Source: Gnetum montanum (taxonomy: Eukaryota; Streptophyta; Gnetopsida; Gnetales; Gnetaceae). Taken from it: a DNA stretch of 31,043 bases. The stretch's first letter is position 1. The number at the start of each line of letters is the position of its first letter. The position numbers and the translations under genes are program-made. This document shows, piece by piece, positions 9,670-20,600 of this stretch. The notes under the pieces are model-generated. The model did not search any database, had not been told where the DNA came from, and saw nothing but the letters and a program-made list of their open reading frames with translations. The stretch covers positions 2,003 through 33,045 of the forward strand of contig MNCI01009438.1 of NCBI GenBank assembly GCA_015680685.1, read 5' to 3'.

Positions 9670-11740
9670 TGAAACACCACCAAATTTGCATGTTGTAACC
9701 TTTGTAATCTCCATCCCATGAAAGCCAAGGTGAAACTTCATTGTAACTATGAAGATTATAACCTAGAAGGTAAAATCTCACATATTTTATACTTTTGGAG
9801 ATGAAACATGCCTCAAAAGTGGTTCAAGCCTCATCCCCCAAGTGAAAAGAGTCACATAGTATCTATATTTGGGCTTTAGGGTGTGGTTTGGGGGGGGTGT
9901 GGAGGGAAAGGAGGTGGCAGGGATTTAAAATTTCCTTTGAGGAAGCCAAAATTGGCATTTTGATGGGTTTTGTGGATGGGGTGGGGGTGTATAGCATTTT
10001 CTACAATAAAGATACCTGCATGGAGGTAAAACTCACCTACCCCAAGCATGGAGGGAGATGATAACATCTATGCTCAACATGAAGGGTATGACCATCATCC
10101 CCCAATGTTGATACATGTCCTCTAGCATTGATACTTCATCCCTCCAACATGAATACTTCATGTCCAATATTTCAACACATGCACCAACTTCAGTAAAAAT
10201 CATGCATGTCAACATTGTAGTTGAAAGGCCCAGCATGGATGGAGAAAGCCAGCATGGGTGAAATTCCCATTTACTATTTTTAGTAAATGGAATAAATTTA
10301 ATGCCATGGGGGTAAAATAATTACCCCATATAGTAACCCCCATTTATTTACACACCAACCACACCTGCACATAGCCAAAATTTGTAGCACCAATTAAGCG
10401 TAATTTTCAACAATATTTATGGCCCAAAACCTATAAAGCCTAAGCCCCTACACCATGAAAATGGTTTAGTCTTTTGGCATTTTCACACCTTGCATTTTTT
10501 AGCATCTAAAAGCTCTTGCAACCAAGTAGAAATGCAACTTCTTAAAGCACCAAAGAATGGAACCCCCATATCCATCTTTACCATCATAGCCTATTACCTC
10601 CCTTTGAGATTTATGGAATTTTGGCTTCTATGGTTAGTACCTGGGAAAACAAACTCCCAGTGTTGATCACTCTGGTAGCACAAATCCTCTACATTTCTTA
10701 CTCCCCCCTTCATCAACAACATTTCAGATCTAGTGTGGTAGCAACAAAGGTTCAATATAAACTTCATCCCTAGCTTAAAAACTACATGCCCCTAGCATAG
10801 AAGTAGCAATGACCAAGATTTCAACACTCCAATAACTTCAATGTTGACCATGCACTTTAGCATAGAAGATTGAAGGCCTAGCATAGAGGATCGACCTCCA
10901 ACATAGAAGGTGTGCCCCCATTACTATTTATATTAAATAGAATGACCATATGGGTTTAACACCAATCTCAATTGTATGTGGCAAAAATTTGTAGCAATTT
11001 GTAGCTAATTTGTTAGCCAATATCCAATATTAATCATGGTCCAAAACCTATAAAATCAAAACCCTCACACCAGTGTAATGTTTCACACTTTGGAATTTTC
11101 AAAATTATAACACTTTTGGCTTCTAAGAGCTCTTGCAACACTTGCATAACATAGCTTCTTAGAGCCTTCCAATGTGGAATGGTTGTAGCCTTGCTACCTC
11201 CTTTATTATCCCACCTAAGATTTTTGAGTTTTTGATTTCCATGCACAACTTCTAGGATCCCCAATTCCTATCATGGAGTATTTTTGCAGTCAAATTTCCC
11301 ACTATTATCACCCCCAAGTAGTGACCAAATTTGTAGATCTGAGGTACCAACAAAGGAGGTTCAACAACATCAGGTGTGGTTGAGCACACAAATTGTGGAG
11401 AGGAACACATTGGCTTCAACAAGCTTTGAAATCCTACCCCAATGAACCCCATTTTACTCTTTCATAAGAAACTCTTGTACACATCCATGAACTTATTTTT
11501 TATTTGTTTAAATAAAGTTTCAAAATTTTAGTTTGTGTGCAATCTATTTTACTTTTGATTTCCATATCTACATTCTTGTTATTTATATTATTTTTTTTGC
11601 ATTTCATAAGTCCCTGGGTGATCTACCATACCATCTAGGACACCTTCAATTCCATTTTTCAAAGATCCTAGGGATATGAGGTTGAGGTTGCTCCACCAAA
11701 TCTTTTGATTTTCTAGCAGCCAATTTTTCTAGTTGCAACA
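9670..11740 (+). repeat. LTR (possibly solo) related to E3 LTRs, with internal duplication
   Basis: Starts TGAAACACC and ends TTGCAACA, the same termini as the E3 LTRs. The last 130 bp (about 11610-11740: GGGTGATCTACC, then CTTTTGATTTTCTAG and TTGCAACA) parallel 12535-12668 and the end of the E3 LTR. A module of about 610 bp appears twice: CCAAAACCTATAAA at about 10427 and 11039, each followed by AGCTCTTGCAAC and later GATCT..GGTA.CAACAAAGG near 10730 and 11335. Flanks catat(g) and catac could be a decayed target duplication, which would make it a solo LTR. Confidence 0.6.
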
Positions 11741-12668
11741 CATACAACTCCAATGTTGCTACTACAAGGCCAACATTGGTGGGTGAGGTTAGCATTGTTT
11801 TAAAAGTTGGTTTACCATTTATGGTATCTAGCATGGTTTTGGTGGCCTTGGAGGTATAAAAAATTACCATAAATGGAAAGTACATTGGAGGTAAAGGTGT
11901 GCTGCACTTGTACATGATTCCAATATATCAGTAATCATGGCAGGAAATTATAGCAAAAAATCAGTAGCCATGTGACTTATAAAAGGCCATTTCAAACATC
12001 TTGAATAGGTTCTTTGGTTCTAGAGCTCTTGAAGTTTTAAACTCATAAAGCTTTTGGCAATCCTTGAGTGCTAGAACCTTTGGTAATTTTTAGCATTTTA
12101 CAACCTTTGAGCATTTGGCAAGAATTTTGGTGCAAACTTGCAATTACTTGAGCATAAGGACTCTTAGCATAGTACCCACTTTTTCAACAAGAGTTTAGCA
12201 TACATCTTACCTCCTTGGTGACTAATGCTACAATTCTAGGCTAGAAACTTGTAATAAGTTTTGGTGTAAGAGTTGGAAAGTACATGGATCATGGAGCTAA
12301 CCGTAGAGTGGAAACTACTAGCTTCAAAAGGCTTCAAACTTCATCACAGTAAACTCCTTTTGCATTTATGTATCATTTTTACATATTTCAAACTATTTAT
12401 TTTCAATATTTTTATTGTAATAAATTTCATAGTTTGTTTATTATGCATATTATCATGATTTTATTTTGTGCATTGATTTTTAAATTATCTACATTGTTTC
12501 TACCATTTGTTTATTCCCATTTATATTTTTTAGATTCTTGGGTGATTGACAAGACTGTTAAGGGTGCACTGAATCCCCTTTTCCAAAAGCCCTTAGGGAT
12601 TCAAGATTAAAATTATTCCATACTTGGGATTTTTGATCTTCTAGTGATCAAAATTTTGAAGTGCAATA
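11741..12668 (+). repeat. 3' part of a second LTR, directly preceding a primer site
   Basis: Contains a TATA-like CTTATAAAAGG (11976-11985), AGAGCTCTTG, a long AT-rich stretch, then GGGTGATTGACAAGAC...GGGTGCACTGAATCCCC and an end GTGCAATA where the family has CAACA. The TATA-to-GGGTGAT distance (about 562 bp) nearly equals that in the preceding LTR (about 570 bp). It is followed after six bases by a primer site, so it ends a 5' LTR. Its beginning is unclear; the preceding LTR may have inserted into it. Confidence 0.6.
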
Positions 12669-12674
12669 GTTTTC

Positions 12675-12692
12675 TGGTGCTAGAATGAGGGC
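12675..12692 (+). other. E2 primer-binding site
   Basis: TGGTGCTAGAATGAGGGC follows the LTR end after GTTTTC, in the same context as the E3 site (TTTTCTGGTGCTA). TGGCGCTAGAAGGAGG-type sites are known to me from plant Tat-like elements; I do not name the tRNA. Confidence 0.7.
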
Positions 12693-13399
12693 CTTCACCC
12701 AAACTCTTTATCAAATCTCGTCATACCTCTTTTGAAACAAGTTTTTTCTTTTTCACAAATGTAAACTCTTGAATACTACAACAAAAATTTTCTTCAAGAA
12801 AAAACCAACATGGATGCACATTTTCCAACAACTAAAACCCAACATTGTTGTTGTAGGTGATTTGGGTTTTTCACAAAGTTCTCACAACAGTTAGATTTTC
12901 TAAAGCCAACATGGCTATCACAAAACTTACCATTCTTCCTAGCTAAAACCTACCTTCATATGTCCTAAAGGCTAGCACTTCTTAGCTTAAACATCCAAAG
13001 CCAATTGCTATGAAATTTTGTGGCAAAGCCAACGTTGGTCCCTTCCCAAGACTCCAACATAGCTCTTAAAAGACCAAAATTTCATATTTACTTTTTCAAA
13101 ACTGGCACATTTTTTCAAAGAGGGGTCATCCTAATGTAGTGTTGCTAGAAAATACAATCATTGATTACTTACCCTCTTTTCCCCATGTTAGCATAACTCC
13201 TACTAGCAAAGTTGGCATAGTTAGTTTTTCCAACATCATGCTGTTATCTTTTTTCAAGTGTAGGGCACATCCCTATCATTATTACAAAACTTTTTTAGCC
13301 ATATTCCTCCTACATCATATATCATTCCACTTTTTGAAATTCTTATTGAACTTATGAAGAACAATTTATTTTTAAACCAAAATTAAAACTATTAATAAT
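12693..13399 (+). other. E2 leader up to the E3 insertion point
   Basis: No open frame or domain. It has repeated short words such as CCAACAT and AGCAT, also common in the preceding LTRs. It ends at the ATAAT target copy where E3 begins. Confidence 0.5.
13395..13399. repeat. E3 target site duplication, left copy (ataat)
   Basis: ATAAT immediately before TGAAACACC. The right partner after the 3' LTR is ACAAT (27402-27406), 4 of 5 bases identical; the difference is a T/C transition. Confidence 0.55.
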
Positions 13400-15069
13400 T
13401 GAAACACCCCAAATTTTTAGGGCATCCTTGCTTCACCAGGCTGTCGCAATTCAAGTAGTGTCATGACAGTTCATCAAGAGATGGATGTTCTGGGTTTAGG
13501 CTGTATAGTTTGGAAAATTTTGTAGCTAGGTAATTTGTCTAGTTGACAGCCTACTCAGAAGTAATGTGGAGAGTTGCTGGCCGTGCTCAAAATGTGCAAA
13601 AAAATTTGGCAAGTTTTCTAGTCAAAGAGTTTGCTACACTACGTTATATAGCATAGCAGGCTTTGGGAGATAGTTTTTTTGACAGTCAACCATAAATTGT
13701 TGCAAGAAAAGGTGCTACACTATGCCACGCTACATAGCATAGCACAACATAGTGTGAGCAAGACAAGAAGGCTCAGCTTGCTTAGTGATTTCAAATGCAC
13801 TAAGTTAGTGCCTCTGGCCTTCGAAAAAGTTGCTTCACTAGACTCCAAGTTCTTCAGCAATGGCTCCTTCACTAGAAAGAGACAATCTCAGCAAAAAGTA
13901 GGCCATATTAGTTGCTATGCTATGTTACGCTATGTACCATAGCACAATGTAGAAGCTCTGTGGAAATAACGAAAGGCATCTCAAAGGGCAAGATTAGCAA
14001 GTTTGCAAGATTCACAGTGCAAAGGGTAAGTCAGCATGCTTCAAAAGTTTCCAGCACATTTAGTAGGATGCAGTGCAATTTTTTGCTTCAAATTGGTGGC
14101 TACTCTATGGTACGCAGCATAGTGTAGCATGATTTAACAAGTTGCTACGCTACGCCCACATGATTCGCTACAAAGCACAGCAGGACATAGCAGGTAGTTA
14201 CGCCACATGAATACACTTCACCTAATTTCACCGTTGGCACACATCTCCAAGCTCTGATGATGCAATTACAATGTGGAAGGTTTGTAATTACAACATGGCA
14301 GGACTGTCCAATGGACATGCACATCCAATTTTCATGCATGCCCATGCAACATAGACAAGTCAACATAGGCCCAAGGCACGTGGCATCGAAACCGCATCTT
14401 TCATATGTCCTTGGCCCTATAAATACCCCAATGAGAGATACTCAAAGGACATTTTTGATCTTTTTCCTTTTCGGTCTCTCAGGTGGCTAGTGAGGGAATT
14501 GGTTAGAAAGCAAGCAAAAAAGTTAGCATCGCATTCTTGAGCATTGTAAACACCTTATTTGACACTATAAATAGTTGACACTCCCACTTGGCATTTTGTT
14601 CTGCTCTTTCCTGCTATCCCCAAAGCATTCTACATTGTTGACACCTGAGTCTGCGTTCAAGTATAGAGCTATCTCACTTTAAATGTCTTGGTTACTCTTG
14701 GGATCCCTACAGCCCTCAATTCTGTGCAACCAATTGTATCCACCTTGATAGAGTGAAGTCATGTTCTTGAAGTGGTGCATTTTTCTAACTACATTTTACT
14801 TTGTTTTCTTACTTATCATTGCATTTGTATATTATTTTCTATCTTTTTTGCATTCAAAGTTATCATTTATGCTAGAAGTCTCATTTTCAAGTTATCCATT
14901 TATGAAAGGTTATATTAACATTGAATAAGTCCCTATTTGATCGACTAGACCATTCAGGGCACCCTATTTTTATTTATCTAGCACGATCCTTGCTTGGATT
15001 CGGGGTTAAGACTATCACGACCGATGACCTCTCAGTGTTTTCCAACCATTGACGTTTTTGGTCACAACA
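13400..15069 (+). repeat. E3 5' LTR
   Basis: Starts TGAAACACCCC, ends GGTCACAACA. Collinear with 25750-27401. Contains several clusters of short GCTATGC / GCATAGC inverted words (13630-14195) and two TATA-like boxes. Its last part (GTCCCTATTTGATCGACTAG to CACAACA) matches the ends of the E2 LTRs, showing that E2 and E3 are related. Confidence 0.93.
14417..14425 (+). promoter_or_regulatory. TATA box candidate in E3 5' LTR
   Basis: CTATAAATA within CCCTATAAATACCCC. A second candidate, CTATAAATAG, lies at 14575-14584. In the 3' LTR the equivalents are CTAAAAATA and TTGTAAATAG, so both are damaged there. Confidence 0.55.
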
Positions 15070-15075
15070 GTTTTC

Positions 15076-15093
15076 TGGTGCTAAAAGGAGGAC
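15076..15093 (+). other. E3 primer-binding site
   Basis: TGGTGCTAAAAGGAGGAC, six bases after the LTR end. It matches the E2 site at 12675 in sequence and context, which fixes the plus orientation of E3. Confidence 0.75.
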
Positions 15094-15116
15094 CTTTTGT
15101 GCCCTTTCCATGTTTC

Positions 15117-15417
15117 ATGGTAGTCCTATAAGCCTTTTACACCCTGATACACATTAGCGTAAACGTGATACCCTTTTGTAGTTGTTTATGCATCGTGCAG
15201 TGTAGATCGGTCACCTCGATGATTCCTCAGGAATCCTATAGGACATAAAGCCTCCAACTTCTAGTTGACTTGCCTGTTATATGGTAGCCTTGCATGCCTT
15301 CTATACCCTATCGTGCACTAGCATAAATGTGACACCCTTTTGCGGTTGTTTACGCACCATGTGGTATAGATCGGTTGCTTCGACGGTTCCTCAGGAACCC
15401 TGCAAGGCATAAAGCCT
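15117..15417 (+). repeat. Two-copy tandem duplication in E3 leader, period 164 bp
   Basis: ATGGTAG...GTAGTTGTTTATGCA...TAGATCGGT...CCTCAGGAA...CATAAAGCC occurs at 15117-15256 and again at 15281-15417. Each copy carries a small hairpin with loop TCA: GATTCC/GGAATC at 15221-15235 and GGTTCC/GGAACC at 15385-15399. Confidence 0.8.
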
Positions 15418-15478
15418 TTTTTGATAGCTTTCCAATTTCTTTTATTTTTTTCCATTTGCAAAAATTTTTAGCTTAACA

Positions 15479-18473
15479 ATGGCTTCCTTGAGCACCATTA
15501 CTAATACCTTCAACGTCAAGATTTCCATCCCTATTCAAGGCACCACTAGTGCTAAACAACCGCTAAACCCAATGTTGGAAATGTGTCGATCCTTTAGGAT
15601 TAAAAATCAAGGACTTGAGGGTTTAGCCTAGTAGCATGAACGCTATAACTTCCTCTATGCAAAGGTGTAGGTAAATCTGCCCTTGGATGTGCACAAACTC
15701 GAAGATAAACGTAGCTTCGAGTTCGCTTACTGTGACGGGAAGGAGTTTGTTCCCACTCCTAGTGCTTCCATCCCTTTGACACAGATGAACCAATGGCTTC
15801 TAGACTAGCTAATCCAGTTGGTTAGACTTAGGGAACAATAGGACACGACGTCTAACCATGAGGACACCTTCCAGGATGGATAGGAGGAACTCGATTCCCA
15901 TTCTGATGGGGGAGGTCAAACCAACCCCACTACCATCCCTCCTACCTAGTCCTTCTAGACAAACTTGTTATCTATCACCACTCCCTTCGTGATCTCACCT
16001 ATATTTTTACAGCCCACAATCACATCTACAATGGGTAGCGATGTTGACCCCTCAACGTATCAATGCCCTCTTTCATTTGTTTCACCTATTTTGTTTGCAG
16101 CCACTATTCCTTTGCAAACCTTTCATCAATCCATCCCTGTAGCACATCAGACGCCAATCACGGCTACCTTGCCACCTGTGCACACCATACCGACTTTGTA
16201 GCTATACGTAGCTTCCACTTCTATTCTCGCATTTACGTTTGTCCCACCATCAGCGGCAGGCCCAGGCCCATCAAGCTGGTGGACCCCATTCTTTGTTCCC
16301 CTTGCTACACTACCATTGTAGGTGTCTCACCACATTTTTCACTAGGCCTACCAAACCCCACAGATGGTACAACTTGGCATAGGAATATGGTCATTTCCAC
16401 CTCACACACAAGCTACCCATTCTATGGTGCAACTTGCGGTTGCTACCTGAACAACACCACCTACCGGGTGGTGGATAGTGCAAGTGGCACCCTTCACAAG
16501 GGTCACTTCAATAGTACTGTCGATGGGTCACGTTGCTACCCCTACCACCCCATAGATGGGAGCTGCCTCGATAGTTCCCCAGCTTTCCACATCATCCCAG
16601 CGTCTGGACCAAGTATTCCAACTCATCCAGACACTTATTGAGGAAATAAAACACCTCAAGGCTGTTGGGTCTGACATGGTACAAGTCATGGATTTTTACC
16701 AGGATGACCCCATCAGCCTTGCAATCCTTGCACTGACATTGCCCCGAGGGATGTCCCTCCCACACTTTACGAAATACAATGGGGAAGGAGATCCCAATGC
16801 ACATCTTGTTACCTTCAGGTCCGAGTCTCTCTTGTTGCAACAATGGCCACACACAATTATCTATGTTTTTGCTATGTCCCTAGTTGGAAAAGCTTTGGAT
16901 TGGTACCACGTGCTGCCATGCTCATCTATTTCAACCCTAGAGGAGCTTCTAACCCAGTTCGTGATGTGCTTCAAGTATAACTTGAAGCCAAAAATCACAC
17001 TGGATCATTTGATGAGCATGAAGCAAGATCCTCTAGAGCTAGTCCAAAAGTTCATTCAACATTGGAGCGCAACCCTTAATGAAATCTGCGAGCCCATCGT
17101 GGAGGCCCACTTGTTGGCCATCTTTAAGGGTGTAGTAAACAACTTCATCAAGTCTAACCTATATTACATTACTCCTCACACTCTTAGTCAAGCCTTCGCT
17201 TAGACTAAGAGCATACAGGATGTAGCCGAGGCAAGCAAAGACTTGGCCTATATTTCTTACAAAAACACCTTCACAAAGAAGGACAAGGGTAAGGCCTTAA
17301 TAACCATAGTGGCTACTATGGTGACCAAAGCCAAGCCCAAACCTAATAACAATGGTAACAAGAATGACAAGAAACCAACCTTACTTGCAGCTAATCTCAC
17401 ACCCAAGCAAGGCCATGCACTGCAACCTATCATACCTGCACCTGAGACATCTACACAATCCACACTAGACTTTGAGCGTAAAGATCACTCAAAGTATACC
17501 CCAGTTCCTCTTAGGCCTTCAGAACTTCTAAAGTAGTTACTAGCAGTGCAACATATCCAACATAAGCAGATGTCAGAGGAGGGAGTCAGGAGACATCAAC
17601 GTTACTATGAGCTCCTTAAGAACCCCTCTTTGGCCTTGCCCAATGAGCCTCTAGTTCCTAAGGGCTTCAGGCTAGATAGGTTCTATGACTATCACCAAAA
17701 ATGTGGTCAAAATACAGATTACTATCTGCCATTGTAGGATGACATCCAAAGGATGATTGATTAGGGAAAAATGGTGTTGGATGAAAGCAACCCAGTACAT
17801 CTTGAAAATCAATCCTTGCATGTCTACATGGACCCCCTCACTGCTAACAATACTGATTATGTTATCAACACCATTGGCATCGACAGTGATCCTAGGCCCC
17901 CCAGTAACCATTTATGGTCCACACATCTCAGCGTAGTGCACCAACACCATGAGCGATGGGTCGAAGTTCGTAGGAGCCATTTGTCCTAAGGGTCCCTCCC
18001 CGAGCATCCATCCTCGTGCCACATATTAGCAGAACCATGCCATCTCTCTTGTTAACACCCTTAGCTCCATTTCTCATCAGGGGGCCAACTCCTTCAACAA
18101 CCCCCATCCTGTGCAAGGTAGCTGCTCAGCCTTCTCGTCCTAGAAAATGAGAAGTATGTTTCACAGGTGAGACGTCGAGGGAAGATACCGTCTCAGGTAC
18201 TTCCAAGCCTACGTCCTCACCCCCTGCATCTACACCCTCGTCACCAAAGAGGGATGGTGATGCAACCACACAGTCCACATTGCCCAGCTAAGAAGGGTCT
18301 AAACCTAGATCCAAAACAGATACTCCTTAGGAAATTCATCTCCTAGGATGAATAGAAGAGGAAAAGGGTGGTAAATAGGGGGTGGCCAAGACCTTCTGGA
18401 TGCCCTATCTCAGGTTAAACAAGCTCTAAAGCAAAAGAACACTACATTGAGCTTGTATAACCTAATCATGACA
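15479..18473 (+). pseudogene. gag copy A (E3, plus strand), broken by TAG stops
   Basis: Retrotransposon gag. ATG at 15479 (MASLSTITNTF) is the first start after the leader, and its frame is that of the conserved core. Core words: LIEEIKHLKAVGSD, YQDDPISLAILALTLPRG, PHFTKYNGEGDPNAHLVTF, ALDWYHVLP, FKYNLKPKITLDHLM, LVQKFIQHW (about 16610-17080). A knuckle-like YDYHQKCGQNTDYY lies near 17680. The frame is continuous from 15479 to 17989 (about 837 codons) with 16 TAG, one TGA and one TAA. Stops at 17204 and 17534 align with Gln in copy B. A frame change follows, and the last match to copy B is KQALKQKNTTLSLYNLIMT ending near 18473, after which sequence switches to gene X. No protease follows, although copies B and C have one. 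Confidence 0.88.
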
Positions 18474-18490
18474 TATGTACCCCTCACTGC

Positions 18491-20311
18491 AAGAAGAGCT
18501 AAGCGGGTGATCAAAGAAACCGTGGGCCAGGTCAAAAGAAAGCTGAAGAGACATGAACGCGCAACTGAGGAAGCTTCTGATGTGAGGGAACCACGAGTAA
18601 AGTGCATAAGATTCAATATGCCCGGTATGTAGACTTCTGCCAGCTTATTCTTTTATTATTTTCATTGTGTCCATAATATTTCTCTTCGATTGCTTACATG
18701 TCGCCGACGTCTTTGGCTTGATTCGAGAAGTGAGGAAGAAGGCTCTGGAAACCATTATGGAGGAGGAGAAGATGAACATAGAGAAGAATAATGAAGAGGA
18801 AAATGTCGATAAGGATCAGGGAGGAGGGATGGAGGAATTAAAGGAGAACACCATAGAAATGAAGCCGTTAGATGACGAGGGTGGTGTCGAACAAATGTTC
18901 CGCAGTTTTCTTCAGGGGAATCTGGATCTAGGTGATCCTCCAAAAGGCGACGAGGAGTGTGGTATGTTTTCTTTTTATCTTATTTCAACTTGCACTGGTA
19001 GTTGTAATTCCTACGGTATTTTATTTCATGTTTTCATTTTTCAGACGAAGGCAGCGAGACTAGGACGGTGCGCTTGGATGTACCTATGAAGACGGTTCTG
19101 CCTAAGAGGACCACTAAGGTTAGTTCCCATACCCATGAGCCATTTACTTGGTCTGAAATGCCAAGTAAGATGGATTTTGTGGCTGTAATCGTGGAAGAAG
19201 TTGTCAAATGAATTCAGGAGGTCAACCCCGAAATAGGTATAATGTTTTTAAATGGTTTGCCATTTTAGAGTGTCACACCCTGTTTCTTTTCTGTTGCCTT
19301 AACATTTGATCTTTCTGTATGCATAGGTGCCAAGTTAAGGTGGGATCCTTCCGAGGTGATTAGCATTGATAGTTTGGCTACACTACCTCCAGAAGTGGAA
19401 CAGGTACCCAGGACGGTTTACAATGAGGTGGCGAAAAGCCTTGTCCATAACGCCAAGTCGGTGTGGACCTGTAGGCGATCCATCGAACAACTATGGTTGC
19501 AGATCCAGACAAAGGAGAAGGAAGTCTCCAAGCTATTGACTGAACGTGACGATCTCAAAGCTTGTTATGAATTCGCTTTGGCCCAATTAGTAGGTGATAG
19601 TTCTTGATGAACGTCTGAGATTACGTACAATAGATATTGGAACTTGTTAAATCACCACGCGTCACTAACTCGGAGGTTCGCGGAGCGTAAAGCCCAAATA
19701 GACCTATTGAATTTGAAGTGCCAGGATTGGAAGGCATTTGCCTCCAAGGTGCGTAAGTGGGGCCAAGATGAAAAGAATCATAAGCACCACTATAAGAAAT
19801 CCTTGAAAGAAGTTTCTATAGAGAAATGACAACTTGAGATGTTCGTAGAGGGTTTGGGCTTACGTTCCGCATTCGATACTTTTGTGGAGAAAATCGTACT
19901 TGAGATGGAATCTCCTAAGAGGGTTATTACCACTACTTCTGGGGAAGTTAATGTGGGTGAATTTCCTCTGAAACGTCTAGTCTGGTCGGCTGTTGATAAG
20001 GGAAAGGCCTTGGCAGACGTTGACCTAGGCCTTGGTGAAATAGATTGGGCTAGTGTTTCGGAGGAAGAAATCCTTCGTCGATTGGAGTTCGGTTTGGGGA
20101 GATCTCCTATGGTAAGTATTCTATCATTGTGAAACTGATTTGCTAAAGGATGTTCAAAATTTTGACGCTCTCTTATTCTTATATTGGTTGTCTCGTCTTG
20201 TACTTGCAGGATGAAGGCGGCAATGATGCTCAAGAAGTTGGCTCCAGTGGAGCCGGGGCCCCTAACTCTAGTGGATCTAAAGGGGACGATCCTCCTATCC
20301 CAGATGCTTAG
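18491..20311 (+). pseudogene. Gene X: five-exon spliced gene of unknown function, fused to gag copy A
   Basis: I do not recognise the protein. Exons inferred from frame and splice sites: about 18491-18624, 18728-18961, 19045-19236, 19327-20111, 20210-20311. The introns are 103, 83, 90 and 98 nt, all GT-AG with U-rich tracts (GTATG...TTTTTCAG, GTAAGT...CTTGCAG), phases 1, 1, 1, 0. Splicing joins one frame to a TAG at 20309. It is broken only by four TGA codons (19209, 19605, 19608, 19827), each possible from CGA. The first exon is basic (VKRKLKRHERATEE), the second acidic (EEEKMNIEKNNEEE), the fourth charged and helix-prone (QTKEKEVSKLLTERDDL), the last Gly/Ser/Pro-rich. No membrane segment or catalytic motif is seen. 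The gag frame before it is the same frame. The acceptor of the first intron could also be 18730. It may be a captured host gene fragment or the extra antisense ORF of a Tat-type element. Confidence 0.62.
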
Positions 20312-20600
20312 TTTTTTTTTTTTAGTTTTATCTTCAGAACTAGGCTGACTCAAACTGATATAGGAATTGTAACTTGAAAACTTTGAGATGAACGGAAACA
20401 ATTGACACATATAATTGTACAGCATTGCATGTATAAATATTTTTTTGTTGATTTTGAGTTTGATTGCACACACGATATGACAATGTAAAATATTTTGGTT
20501 TATATTTTTCATTTTTATTATTTTTTTTATGTTTTTATTCATGCTAAGTGTAATATGCGGATGTAATTGCAAGAGGAGGAATGAAGCACAAGTTTGTGAT
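20312..20600. other. Gene X 3' flank, AT-rich
   Basis: Begins with a T-rich run just past the gene X stop, then ATGTATAAATATTTT and long T-rich stretches. Probably 3' untranslated sequence. No coding seen on either strand that is not antisense shadow. Confidence 0.45.

Noticed and set aside
16063-16641. 192-codon plus-strand ORF, one of the longest in the window
   Set aside because: It overlaps the gag A linker in another frame. The frame of 15479 and 16556 continues into the conserved gag core and matches copies B and C; this one matches nothing.
15479-17989. TAG as a reassigned or suppressed sense codon in gag A
   Set aside because: CAG deamination in CHG context explains the TAG excess without a new code. 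Copy B has Gln at aligned sites and mixed stops of its own, and E1 genes end and break at TAG too.
19790-20572. 260-codon minus-strand ORF
   Set aside because: It runs antisense across gene X exons, an intron and the T-rich 3' flank. Its composition follows the antisense of those, and the plus-strand exons have splice sites in phase.
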